Shown: positions 17,915 to 26,215 of the stretch, one piece after another | Position numbering within the stretch: position 1 is the stretch's first letter | Layout of the letters: each line of letters opens with the position of its first letter | Assembly (NCBI RefSeq): GCF_013394385.1 | Contig: NZ_AP022834.1 | Span: 2,852,001-2,916,000 of the forward strand | Reading direction: 5' to 3' | Source of the DNA: Kocuria sp. TGY1127_2 | GTDB lineage: Bacteria; Actinomycetota; Actinomycetes; Actinomycetales; Micrococcaceae | Length of the DNA: 64,000 bases | Program-made: the position numbers and the translations under genes | Notes under the pieces: model-generated | What the model was told of the DNA's origin: nothing | The model's database searches: none | The model's input: only the letters and a program-made list of their open reading frames with translations

Positions 17915-18799
17915 ATGAGTCTGGTAGGCGAGTCCTACGTCGTCGGATTGATCGGAAGCGGTATCACCGCGACCCTCAGCGCACCGATGCACGAGGAGGC
18001 TGCGGACCGCCTCGGACTGCGGTACATTTACCGCCCCATCGACCTGGACACCATCACTGACGGCGTCGAGCGTGCACCCGGGCTAATGAAAACGGCCGCC
18101 GAGCTCGGCTTCAGCGCCTTCAACGTCACTTTCCCGTGCAAACAGTCCATCATCACGCACCTGGACGGCCTCGCAAGCGACGCCGAGCGACTGGGTGCCG
18201 TCAATACGGTGGTCGTGGAAGACGGGCGCTTGATCGGCCACAATACCGACTTTTCCGGATTCGCGAGCGCCCTGGACGAAGGGCTCCCCGGCGCTTCACT
18301 GGACACGGTCGTCCAACTCGGGACCGGCGGTGCGGGTTCCGCGACCGCCTACGCTCTCCTCTCACGCGGGGTTCGGCACCTGTACCTGTTCGACGTCGAC
18401 CACGCGCGGGCCGAGGCCAGAGCCGCCGAATTGTCCGGGCAGTTCCCGGAAACCACCGTTTCAGCGCTCAGGAGCGAGGATCTGCCTCAAGCGATCGGCG
18501 CAGCCTCGGGCTTGGTCAATGCCACGCCCATTGGGATGCACCACCATCCGGGGGCTCCGCTTGACCTCGGCCTCATCCGCCCCGACCTGTGGGTCGCGGA
18601 TGTCATCTACCTTCCGCAGGAAACCGCGCTGATTCACCATGCGCGTGAGATCGGGTGTCGAGTTCTGCCTGGAGGGTACATGGCGGTCGGACAGGCCGTC
18701 GATGCTTTCGAACTCATCACCGGGTTACGGCCCGAATACGCGCCCATGCGAACCCATTTCGAACGGCTTGTCGCCGCCCAACAAGGAGAATCGCTGTGA
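17915..18799 (+). CDS. Shikimate/quinate dehydrogenase family protein
   Basis: ATG 17915 behind GGAG; 294 residues. The N-terminal substrate domain contains GSGITATLSAPMHE, FNVTFPCKQS (catalytic Lys), GAVNTVV and GHNTDFSGF. The Rossmann domain contains GTGGAGSATAYAL and NATPIGM. It resembles AroE, but the coupling to a 3-dehydroshikimate dehydratase suggests a catabolic quinate or shikimate dehydrogenase rather than the biosynthetic enzyme. It would oxidise shikimate to 3-dehydroshikimate or quinate to 3-dehydroquinate with NAD(P)+. The stop overlaps the next start by four bases (GTGA). Confidence 0.88.
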   Translation: MSLVGESYVVGLIGSGITATLSAPMHEEAADRLGLRYIYRPIDLDTITDGVERAPGLMKTAAELGFSAFNVTFPCKQSIITHLDGLASDAERLGAVNTVVVEDGRLIGHNTDFSGFASALDEGLPGASLDTVVQLGTGGAGSATAYALLSRGVRHLYLFDVDHARAEARAAELSGQFPETTVSALRSEDLPQAIGAASGLVNATPIGMHHHPGAPLDLGLIRPDLWVADVIYLPQETALIHHAREIGCRVLPGGYMAVGQAVDAFELITGLRPEYAPMRTHFERLVAAQQGESL

Positions 18800-20688
18800 A
18801 AACGTCGATCGCGACCGTCTGCCTGTCAGGTTCATTGCGGCAGAAGATGCGCGCCGCCGCGGCCGCCGGGTTCGACGGCATCGAGATCTTCGAACAAGAC
18901 CTCGTCGTGGCCCCGGAAACCCCGGAATACATTCGCGAGTACGCAGCCGAGCTCGGACTCACCCTGGATCTCTATCAACCGTTCAGGGACGCCGAGGGCA
19001 CCACGGAAGAAATGTTCCAGGGCACTCTCCGGCGCATCGAGGGCAAGTTCCGGTTGATGAGGCGCTTGGGCATGAACCTGATGCTCATCCCTTCCAACGC
19101 GGGGACCGCCACGGTCGACGACGACTCCATCACAGCATCCCAATTGGCCCGCCTCGCGGATCTCGCCGCAACCTATGACATCCGCCTCGCCTACGAAGCC
19201 CTCGCCTGGGGCAGATACGTCAACGACTTCGAGCACTCATGGCGTCTCGTCGAAGCCGCCGACCGGGAAAATCTCGGCATTTGTTTGGACACGTTCCACA
19301 TACTGTCCCGTGAATGGCCCACCGACTCCATCCCGGACATCCCCGGGGAGAAGGTTTTCTTCGTCCAGCTCGCGGACGCTCCGCTGATGTCCCTGGACGT
19401 GCTCTCCTGGTCCCGTCACTTCCGGGTTTTCCCTGGCGAAGGCGGATTCGACCTCGTGGATTTCATGATCAAACTCCTGGCCGGTGGGTACTCCGGCCCA
19501 TTGTCACTGGAAATCTTCAACGATTCGTTCCGCCAAACACGTGTGTACCGCACGGCCGTCGATGCCCTGCGCTCGTTGGTCTGGCTCCAGGACCAGACGG
19601 CGCGGGCGTTGGACGCCTCCACGGGGTCAAATGCGGCAATCACCCGAGCGGCAGCCCGTGTCGGAGAGTTGACCACGCTCCCGGGCGCAATTGTTCCGCA
19701 GGGCATCACGTGGGCAGAAGTTCGCGGCCAGGAAACGGAGCAGGTCGAAGTGCTCCTATCGCACCTAGGATTCACCCACCGGGGACGGCACTCGAGCAAA
19801 CCCGTGCAGCTGTGGGAGCAGGGCCATGCCCGCATCGTGATCAACGAGGAGCCCAGCGCGATGGACGTGCCCAATATGGCGTCATTGGGCTTTGAGGTCC
19901 AGCACGACGCGGCCGCCGCGGCTCACGCATCCGCTTTGAAAGTCCCTGAGGTTCCTCGCGTCACGCGCGAGGGCGAACAACCTTTCCCGGCTTATCTGGC
20001 ACCGGACGGAACCGAGATCTTCTTCTGCCCGCCGCAGTCGGACGGCGGCGATCGATGGCTCAACGAATTCTCCTGGCCGGACCGTCTCGACGTCGCTGCT
20101 TCCCACCGAAAGAATTCGACCGAAGATGCGACTACGCCGCTGATCACGGGCATCGATCACGTGAACCTGGCCCAGCCCAAGCACCACTACCCGGAATCCG
20201 TGCTGTTCTACCGGGCCGCGCTGGGCCTCGCCGTCCAGCCGTCGCAGGATGTTCCGGGCCCCACGGGACTCGTCAGCTCGCAGGTTGTAAGGAACGATGC
20301 CGGAACCGTGCGCTTGCCGCTGAATGTGGCCCCGGATCTGGGAAACGAGCCCGAGATCGAACATGTTGCATTCGCCTGCTCGGACGTCGTCGAACTGGCC
20401 CGCCGGGCTCAATCGTCCGGGTTGCGTTTCCTCCCGATCCCCCAGAACTACTACGAGGATCTGCGAGCGCGATTCGGCCTTTCGGAGGAGAAGACCCAGG
20501 AGCTCGCCGCCCTCAACCTGCTGTACGACCGGGACGGCCAGGGCGAATTCCTCCACTTCTACACTCAGACAGTCGGCAGCCTGTTCTTCGAGGTCGTCCA
20601 GCGGTTGGAAGGGTATTCAGGTTACGGCGCACCCAATGCGCCGGTGCGTATGGCGAGCCAATACACTCACTCGCTCCTTTCGCGCTAG
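18796..20688 (+). CDS. 3-dehydroshikimate dehydratase fused to HPPD-like domain
   Basis: GTG 18796 with AAGGAG upstream; 630 residues. Residues 1 to about 290 form a sugar-phosphate-isomerase-type TIM barrel of QuiC/AsbF dehydratases with metal ligands in YEALAWG (Glu), GICLDTFHI (Asp/His) and SLEIFND (Glu). Residues about 320-630 form a vicinal-oxygen-chelate domain like 4-hydroxyphenylpyruvate dioxygenase with a 2-His-1-Glu set: GIDHVNLAQ, IEHVAFACSD and LFFEVVQR. The known reaction of such fusions is dehydration of 3-dehydroshikimate to protocatechuate; the role of the VOC domain is less clear. It is translationally coupled to the dehydrogenase. Downstream synteny is broken by an accessory region. 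Confidence 0.9.
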   Translation: MKTSIATVCLSGSLRQKMRAAAAAGFDGIEIFEQDLVVAPETPEYIREYAAELGLTLDLYQPFRDAEGTTEEMFQGTLRRIEGKFRLMRRLGMNLMLIPSNAGTATVDDDSITASQLARLADLAATYDIRLAYEALAWGRYVNDFEHSWRLVEAADRENLGICLDTFHILSREWPTDSIPDIPGEKVFFVQLADAPLMSLDVLSWSRHFRVFPGEGGFDLVDFMIKLLAGGYSGPLSLEIFNDSFRQTRVYRTAVDALRSLVWLQDQTARALDASTGSNAAITRAAARVGELTTLPGAIVPQGITWAEVRGQETEQVEVLLSHLGFTHRGRHSSKPVQLWEQGHARIVINEEPSAMDVPNMASLGFEVQHDAAAAAHASALKVPEVPRVTREGEQPFPAYLAPDGTEIFFCPPQSDGGDRWLNEFSWPDRLDVAASHRKNSTEDATTPLITGIDHVNLAQPKHHYPESVLFYRAALGLAVQPSQDVPGPTGLVSSQVVRNDAGTVRLPLNVAPDLGNEPEIEHVAFACSDVVELARRAQSSGLRFLPIPQNYYEDLRARFGLSEEKTQELAALNLLYDRDGQGEFLHFYTQTVGSLFFEVVQRLEGYSGYGAPNAPVRMASQYTHSLLSR

Positions 20689-21126
20689 GAGCCAGTGGCC
20701 GTCGCGCCAGGGGTGGACTCTCTGCCCGAAATGAGCGGCCGCATATTTGCGTCTACGACGGAAAGCTTTGTAGGGCTCTCGTCACGGGACGCCCTGGGTG
20801 TGGCGGGCCTTATCGTGCGGGGTTGCCGGTGTGCAACAGCCGTTAGTGGTCTGGGAGAGGGAGCTATCCCGGCTAAATCAGGGTCCTGCAATTTACGAAT
20901 TATTGGATCAGGCCAGGGTAGGAGCCGGTATGTCCTCCCCGGGGTGACCGCTACCCGGCAGTCATAGGCAGGTTCGTCAGGCATTTGCTGTCAAGGCTGG
21001 GGCTATTCCGCGAAGTTCTTGCGATTCTCCTATGCTCGTCACAATCCGAGTGTAGGCGCCGACCCTATGGGCGACGCAGATGGATTGTTCTATCGACATC
21101 AGTAGCGTGCTGCATGATCGGACCGT
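20689..21126. other. Left boundary of accessory island, no intact gene
   Basis: Base composition shifts from the GC-rich chromosomal pattern to a more AT-rich one near 20880. The reading frames of 60-100 codons here show no recognisable domain or convincing ribosome-binding site. No tRNA or repeat that would mark an attachment site was found. Confidence 0.4.
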
Positions 21127-21227
21127 TCTTTGAGCACTGTGGATTCGATGTAGTACGGGAACAACGGGCAAATATAGGTGGTGTTGGGCTCGTTAACTTC
21201 AGGATGAAGAGGACTCGCATTGGGTGA
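21127..21227 (+). pseudogene. C-terminal remnant of a GNAT acetyltransferase
   Basis: The frame ending at the TGA 21225-21227 reads FFEHCGFDVVREQ then NIGGVGLVNFRMKR. This matches the end of GNAT-fold acetyltransferases (YExxGFxVV followed by a closing strand with FRM). The preceding codons do not continue the fold, so only the last third of a gene survives. The call rests on pattern recognition of a short piece. Confidence 0.4.
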
Positions 21228-21283
21228 GTATTTGATCCCGGTAGACGGTGCCTATCTGACCATCACGACCCCACCTCCGCCGA

Positions 21284-22240
21284 TCAACACTGAAAGTGGT
21301 TGGTAATGAGGTCGAGCACCTCGCTGTAGTGAGTCGACCCAAGGGTGATCAGGGACCCGTGGGTGTCACCGTACATTGGATAGAACTCGGCTTGACCGCC
21401 GGCTTGTTGAGCAGTTTGGACGTAGCGCTGTGACAGCTGCCATGGCACCTTAGCATCTGCCATCCCATGGATTGCCGCCACAGGGATTGTGGGGTCAATG
21501 TTTTGGATGGGGTCTACATCCTTGTATCGAGCGGCCATTGGAGTCGGGTTACCGCCAATCACGTTGGTCAGATCCTCGTCGCCTGAATTCGCCGCGAATG
21601 TCATATCTAATGGGCCTGATATGGCGACAATTCGCTCAGGCTTAAACCCCGGAATACGTGTTATCTGCGACGGCCGTTGAGTATTTCTGGTTCCGGCCCA
21701 AGTGGCCAATTGAGCCCCGGCGCTGTGGCCAACAACTTCCGTTCGCCCCGACAGCTCAGGGTGGTCTCTGAGCAGCTGTGGTACGTGATCCAGTGCCGCA
21801 GTGACATCAGTAAAGGTTGTTGGCCACCCTCCACCAGACCCCACGCGTCGGTACTCGATGTTGTAGACAGCCACACCGCGACCAGCCAAAGATCGGGCAA
21901 AAGTACTGAAGTCACCAGCACCGATGGACCGGTGCCAGGCCCCACCATGAATGAGTACCACCAGTGGCACGGACTTTTCCTGATGAATGCCTCCGGGGAG
22001 GTAGAGATCGCCCCAGTTTTGGGACGGGTCGCCTTGTCCATCCACCCGATACCCAATCCTATGAACCTCCGGTGCCGGACGTTGGGAGACGGGTTGTTCT
22101 GCAGCAGCCAGAGTCGAATCCTGGATCGAGAGCCGGTTGGGTTCATCAGTGGATGAATTCGAGGTGCAGGAGCTGAGTACCGGAGTCAGTAGCACGCCGG
22201 TTACCACGAGGCAGGCAGGCAACTTCTTTGCAGGGTTCAT
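21284..22240 (-). CDS. Alpha/beta-hydrolase lipoprotein (esterase/lipase-like)
   Basis: ATG 22240 gives a 318-residue protein with a lipoprotein signal peptide ending in the lipobox LSSC (about residue 25), so it should be anchored on the outer face of the membrane. The alpha/beta-hydrolase fold shows the oxyanion motif VLIHGGAWHR, nucleophile elbow VVGHSAGAQ, Asp in HGMADAKVP and His in GDTHGSL, an intact triad typical of carboxylesterases in the BD-FAE/Peptidase_S9 group. Codon use and GC are below those of chromosomal neighbours. It is divergent from another lipoprotein gene, and the two share an intergenic region holding an inverted repeat. Confidence 0.82.
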   Translation of the reverse strand: MNPAKKLPACLVVTGVLLTPVLSSCTSNSSTDEPNRLSIQDSTLAAAEQPVSQRPAPEVHRIGYRVDGQGDPSQNWGDLYLPGGIHQEKSVPLVVLIHGGAWHRSIGAGDFSTFARSLAGRGVAVYNIEYRRVGSGGGWPTTFTDVTAALDHVPQLLRDHPELSGRTEVVGHSAGAQLATWAGTRNTQRPSQITRIPGFKPERIVAISGPLDMTFAANSGDEDLTNVIGGNPTPMAARYKDVDPIQNIDPTIPVAAIHGMADAKVPWQLSQRYVQTAQQAGGQAEFYPMYGDTHGSLITLGSTHYSEVLDLITNHFQC

Positions 22241-22426
22241 CAGTTGGAGCGTGTGTCTCTTCAACACTTGGAAACGACCCTCACGTGTCGCCGGCACAAG
22301 CAGCTGAGATTCCCATTTCACGCCGCGGAGTGTGACCCCTTTTCTCCGCTCTTGACATATAGACCGTATGCCCCTTATCAACCGCCGTCCCTTCAATCAA
22401 TGTGGAAGATCAGGAGTCTATCATTT

Positions 22427-22464
22427 TCTGTACTGACTAGTACATTTAGTTCTGTCAGTACAGA
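22427..22464. promoter_or_regulatory. 11-bp perfect inverted repeat, candidate operator
   Basis: TCTGTACTGAC (22427-22437) and GTCAGTACAGA (22454-22464) are perfect complements around a 16-base spacer. A nested smaller palindrome, TGTAC-N6-GTACA, spans 22429-22444. The site lies 25 bases before the NodB-like lipoprotein start and upstream of the divergent esterase, as expected for a TetR-like operator. No regulator gene is adjacent. Confidence 0.5.
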
Positions 22465-22488
22465 GATTAGTAGCAAGGCAGAAGGAGA

Positions 22489-23676
22489 ATGAGGCAGTTG
22501 GCTATTACGCGAAGAGTTGCTTTGGCGTCCGCATCAACGTTGGCAGGTGCCGCTCTACTGAGCGCGTGCGGGTCCAAGGATTCCGAATCCATCAATGGTT
22601 CTTCATCCCCCTCGTCAGGGGCCTCGGGTTCTGTCTCAGCCTCGGCCTCACCGCCGGTCCCGATGACCACCTGGGCCGATAACGCCATGGTCTCGCACCT
22701 GTTCTTCCACTCCCTGGTCGCCGACCCAAAACGAGCCTTCGATGGCGACGAGGACGCCAAGGGCTACCTCGACTACATGGTCACCATCGACGAATTCAAA
22801 AAAATCATCCAACAGGTCTATGACCGCAACTACATCCTCGTCAGCCCGCACCAGCTCTACACCACCGCCTCCGACGGCGGGGCCGAGCTGAAACCGCTGG
22901 AACTGCCCGAAGGCAAGAAACCCTTGGTGATCTCCTTCGATGACCTCTCCTACTACGAATACATGGATGGCGACGGCTTCCCAGACCGGTTGATCGTCCA
23001 AGACGGCAAGATCGTCAACGAATACCGTGACGCCGAGGGCAAGAAACATGTCGGGGCCTACGACCACTTGCCGATCGTGGAGGAATTCCTCGAAGATCAC
23101 CCGGATTTCTCGCACGAGGGGGCCAAGGGTGTGATCGCGATGACCGGTTACAACGGGGTCCTGGGGTACCGGACCTCGGATATTTCCTACAAGGACCAGA
23201 ACAAGAACCTTGATCAGGACAAGAAAGGTGCGAAGAAGGTCGCGGATGCGATCAAGGAGAACGGGTGGGAGTTCGCCAGCCATTCTTGGGGCCATATCAA
23301 TTTCACGAAGTCACCGGTCGACCAAATTCGAGCGGACAATGAGAAGTGGCAGGCCGAAGTTGCTTCGATCGTGGGTAAGACCGACATGCTCATCTACCCG
23401 TTCGGGGCCGATATTGCCGGGATCGAGGATTACGGTAACGAGAAGTTCCAGTACCTGAAGTCTCAGGGGTTCAACGCGTTTTTCAACGTTGATGCTTCGC
23501 TCCCGGCTTGGGGGCAGGTCGGGCCGAATTATCTGCGCCAGGCAAGGATCAATGTTGACGGGATCTCGTTGAAGCACGCGATCGAGGGTGCCTCCCAGAC
23601 CCTGAATGAATTCTTCGACCCTCACTCGGTCTTGGATCCCCAACGCCCGAAATCAATCGCTGGAACAACGGCTTGA
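22489..23676 (+). CDS. Polysaccharide-deacetylase (NodB)-like lipoprotein
   Basis: 395 residues. A basic start MRQLAITRR and hydrophobic segment end in the lipobox LSAC (about residue 26), followed by a Ser/Ala-rich linker (about 30-55). The catalytic domain has the NodB motif 1 VISFDDLSYY (metal Asp) and HSWGHINF (metal His pair), plus IYPFGAD. It is expected to remove acetyl groups from a cell-surface glycan at the outer membrane face. AAGG and AAGGAG precede the ATG. Its GC-rich codon use differs from the AT-richer flanks, so it was probably acquired separately from the smaller genes nearby. Exact glycan unknown. Confidence 0.83.
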   Translation: MRQLAITRRVALASASTLAGAALLSACGSKDSESINGSSSPSSGASGSVSASASPPVPMTTWADNAMVSHLFFHSLVADPKRAFDGDEDAKGYLDYMVTIDEFKKIIQQVYDRNYILVSPHQLYTTASDGGAELKPLELPEGKKPLVISFDDLSYYEYMDGDGFPDRLIVQDGKIVNEYRDAEGKKHVGAYDHLPIVEEFLEDHPDFSHEGAKGVIAMTGYNGVLGYRTSDISYKDQNKNLDQDKKGAKKVADAIKENGWEFASHSWGHINFTKSPVDQIRADNEKWQAEVASIVGKTDMLIYPFGADIAGIEDYGNEKFQYLKSQGFNAFFNVDASLPAWGQVGPNYLRQARINVDGISLKHAIEGASQTLNEFFDPHSVLDPQRPKSIAGTTA

Positions 23677-23755
23677 TCTCGATATTCGATTCGAAGCCTC
23701 ATCTTCGATGACAACCGTTGCTTCAACTCGTGGCTGCGCGGGCGAGCTCGGCGTC

Positions 23756-23974
23756 CTACTCTGGCGTTCCGCAGGATACTCCGAGTAGGTTTCCTTCTGT
23801 ATCGGTGATGGGTGTACCTCCTTCCAGGAGAAGCAATCGTTCGTTGGTGTGATCGAAGTGGGGGACACGGTTCAGGAAATCGATGAGACCTCCGGAGCTT
23901 TCCGGCCGACGGTTGATTGTCGCCTCGGGCAAGATCCGAGGGGGCTGTCGAAGCGCCTGGCCGATCGACAGAGG
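23756..23974 (-). pseudogene. 3' remnant of an unrecognised gene
   Basis: A 73-codon frame bounded by stops reads like real protein, for instance LIDFLNRVPHFDHTNERLLL and EGGTPITDTEGNLLGVSC, but has no start codon at its upper end. It is probably the C-terminal part of a gene that lost its 5' half. I do not recognise the family; the late EGN pattern is faintly reminiscent of vicinal-oxygen-chelate proteins. Confidence 0.3.
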
Positions 23975-24063
23975 TCATTCCATGCCACTGTGGTGAACTG
24001 TGCAGGATCGACCGATTCACTGGATCTAGAAGTTGGTAGCTTCTAACCGGATCTCTCCTCGCT

Positions 24064-24069
24064 AGAGTC
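24064..24069 (+). promoter_or_regulatory. Candidate -10 of leaderless DUF3800 transcript
   Basis: TAGAGT ends six bases before the GTG at 24076, which has no Shine-Dalgarno sequence; the spacing suits a leaderless start. A short inverted repeat TAGAAG-N7-CTTCTA (24027-24045) sits immediately upstream and may be part of the control region. Confidence 0.3.
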
Positions 24070-24075
24070 GTAAAC

Positions 24076-24818
24076 GTGTATAACGCTCCAACGCATTCGA
24101 GGAAAGAACCCCACCGGCTCTACGCTTTCGTCGATGAAAGCTACCAGCAAGAGCACTACTACACCGCGTGTATGTGCTCGACCTCGACCAGTACATGGAA
24201 CTATGTAGCAGGTTTGCTGACTTGGGCCAGCACGTGACCCACAAGTTTGGGGTTGATCCTGGAATCGAGTTCCATGGCCACCCCATCATGCACGGCCGTG
24301 GTGACTGGCAATGCCTTCGAGGTAAGGTTCATGAATACATCGCCCTCTACCGCCAAGCCATGCGACACATCAATCAGGTAGGGCCTCGTGTGATCATTGA
24401 AGGTGTGGATGTAGCCCGGCTCAATGCCAGGTATAGATATCCAGACCCTCCATACGAGATCACCCTCCGTCATGCCCCAGAGCGCGTCAATGACCTCACA
24501 GCGCGACTGGGGTACGAATCTTGCTTGGTTAGAACCGATATGGTCAGCAAGCATCAGGACTTCAAAGAAGCCATCGAAGGCTATACACGCATAGGAACCC
24601 CTGGGTATAAGTCCCAGAAGCTAGAGCGGATCGAACAACCCATTGAATGGTTCGACTCTGCTGCTGAGCGAGGTATCCAAGCGGTTGACCTGGCGGTCTA
24701 CATGTATCGACGTGTTGTTGAACCAGACCCTACGGAAAACCCGAGGGCCAGACGAGCGGCTCGAACAATCATGCGAGAGCTTGGCCCGCTGTACTCGGCG
24801 CGAAAATGGGTCCCTTAA
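24076..24818 (+). pseudogene. DUF3800 protein gene with a one-base frameshift
   Basis: Frame 1 from GTG 24076 gives YAFVDESYQQEHYYTA, the classic N-terminal FxDES motif of DUF3800. The rest (VYVLDLDQYMELCSRF to SARKWVP) lies in frame 3 from 24168 to 24818. Bridging the two needs one base missing near 24166-24168 (ACC GC-GTG). The C-terminal part keeps the conserved acidic segment GIQAVDLAVYMYRR. Restored, the protein would be about 247 residues. DUF3800 proteins are common in mobile regions; an RNase H-like nuclease role has been suggested from the acidic residues. It is either a pseudogene, a sequencing error or a case of frameshifting; no slippery heptamer is seen. Confidence 0.65.
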
Positions 24819-24824
24819 AAAGCT

Positions 24825-24847
24825 CGGAGGCCCTGTAGAGGCCTCCG
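24825..24847. terminator. 8-bp hairpin after DUF3800, T-run on minus strand
   Basis: CGGAGGCC, loop CTGTAGA, GGCCTCCG. On the minus strand the stem is followed by GAGCTTTTTAA, which resembles a rho-independent terminator for leftward transcripts. For rightward transcription there is no T-run, although it sits directly after the DUF3800 stop. Confidence 0.5.
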
Positions 24848-24930
24848 GCAGACAACGCACCGGGAACCGGTTCGTCGTGCTCCTGTGATACTGACCATGA
24901 AGGAACAATGTTCAGGATGCCCGAAAGACG

Positions 24931-25500
24931 ATGGTCACCGATCCTGCCGACTGCGCTACTCAGCGATCACAGAACACCGCCAAAAGCGGCAAAGCCCACA
25001 GGCTGTTGGTTCTTGATTATGGGCTGAATGCAAACGACGCCTCGGGGACTTTGGCGAAGCGGCCTGCTCTGAGCAGGGCGTTGGAGTATTTGCGAGAGGG
25101 TGACACGTTGGTGGTCACCAAGCTGGATCGACTGGGTCGTTCAGTGGGTAACCTCAAGGATGTCGCTGACCAGTTGCAGAATCAAGGTGTGGGGTTGGTT
25201 GCCCTGTCCCAGGGGATTGATACCACCACGGCCGGTGGCCGGTTGTTCTTCCATATGCTGGCGGCCATTGCGGAGTTTGAGCACGATCTGATTGTTGAGC
25301 GAACCCGCGACGGGTTGGCAGCAGCCCGGGCCAGGGGCCGGAAGGGTGGGCCGAAGTTCAAAATGACTCCGACCAAGGCGAAGCAGGCCCGTGCTATGTA
25401 TGACGCTGGAGAGCACACGGTTCAAGAGATCGCTGAGACGTTCGGGGTTTCGCGGCCGACGATTTACCGGCATCTTGGAGAAGACGCCGAGCGCAGATAG
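24931..25500 (+). pseudogene. Serine recombinase/resolvase lacking its catalytic N-terminus
   Basis: 189 codons. From about residue 30 the sequence is a typical small serine recombinase: ASGTLAKRPAL, DTLVVTKLDRLGRS (with the conserved Arg), GIDTTTAGGRLFFHMLAAIA, EFEHDLIVERTRDGLAAARA, and a C-terminal helix-turn-helix TVQEIAETFGVSRPTIYRHL. The expected N-terminus with YARVST and the nucleophilic Ser is absent; residues 1-30 are unrelated. As encoded it cannot perform strand exchange. A 19-codon piece that looks exactly like the missing beginning (KVGFARVSTKAQ) lies at 29104, to the right, on the same strand. The pieces may derive from one gene split by integration or rearrangement. Confidence 0.72.
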
Positions 25501-25570
25501 CGAAATTCTTCGGTGTGGCCCGACCCACGGCTTAGAGGGCGATACAGCGGTGCAAGCGTATTCGTGGAGT

Positions 25571-26140
25571 TTATTTCCACCAGTCCTGGTTTGAGTCTTG
25601 GTCCCAGGGGTCGCCGTGTTTCTTCCGCATCTTCGCTCGTTGTTTGTCTCTCAGTTCTTCCTTGTACTCTTGGGCGGTCTCGCGAGTCATCTCGCCAAAC
25701 TCCTTGTTGCGCTGCTGGAAATCTTCCTCAGGTTCGGTCTCTTTCCAGGGGGACATGATGAAGAAGCTGGGCAAAGAGCCCAGTAATCCTGCCGCAGCTC
25801 CTACCCAGAGGAAGCGGGGATCCATCCCGAATAAGGGTGTGACCACGGCTCCCAGAATCGTCATGCCAGCCAGTTCTGCTATCGCTACCAAAGTCCCATG
25901 TGGCATGGTCTTCTTCTGCTTGACCTGTTCGTGACGGTTCATGATGGTGGTCAGACACGTGCCCACAACACCGACGAGTAGGGATATCACTACCTCGGAG
26001 CCGATATCCAACCGATCCGGATCGCCGATGAAACTGAGGTTCAGGATCAGGAGCGCAATGAAGGTCGGAACGGCGTTTAGGATGCCGATGAAGGCTGAGC
26101 CCGACAAGGCGTATTTGAGTGAAACTGGCTCGAACGCCAT
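25571..26140 (-). CDS. Four-helix membrane protein, candidate partner of secreted protein
   Basis: ATG 26140 has a perfect GGAGGTGTC upstream; 189 residues. About four membrane helices lie in residues 10-125 (AFIGILNAVPTFIALLIL, VVISLLVGVVGTCLTT, LVAIAELAGMTILGAVV, FLWVGAAAGLLGSLPSFF). They are followed by a charged, probably coiled cytoplasmic tail rich in Glu, Lys and Arg, ending DQDSNQDWWK. I do not recognise the family. It lies 75 bases downstream of a secreted hydrophobic protein on the same strand, the spacing expected of a toxin-immunity or substrate-transporter pair. Confidence 0.6.
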   Translation of the reverse strand: MAFEPVSLKYALSGSAFIGILNAVPTFIALLILNLSFIGDPDRLDIGSEVVISLLVGVVGTCLTTIMNRHEQVKQKKTMPHGTLVAIAELAGMTILGAVVTPLFGMDPRFLWVGAAAGLLGSLPSFFIMSPWKETEPEEDFQQRNKEFGEMTRETAQEYKEELRDKQRAKMRKKHGDPWDQDSNQDWWK

Positions 26141-26215
26141 GACACCTCCGTAAGACTGTGCGCCCGGGGGTGAGCTAAACTTCGCCAACGGGGTGCACGT
26201 GAGCGATTATTAATT

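Noticed and set aside
21220-21306. 28-codon ORF with AGAGGA upstream
   Set aside because: Reasonable ribosome-binding site, but too short to judge and it overlaps the 3' end of the esterase gene; no supporting evidence.
24897-25013. 38-codon ORF beginning MKEQCSGCPKDDGHRSCR
   Set aside because: Cys-rich and curious, but it overlaps the recombinase frame, has no Shine-Dalgarno and cannot be supported alone.
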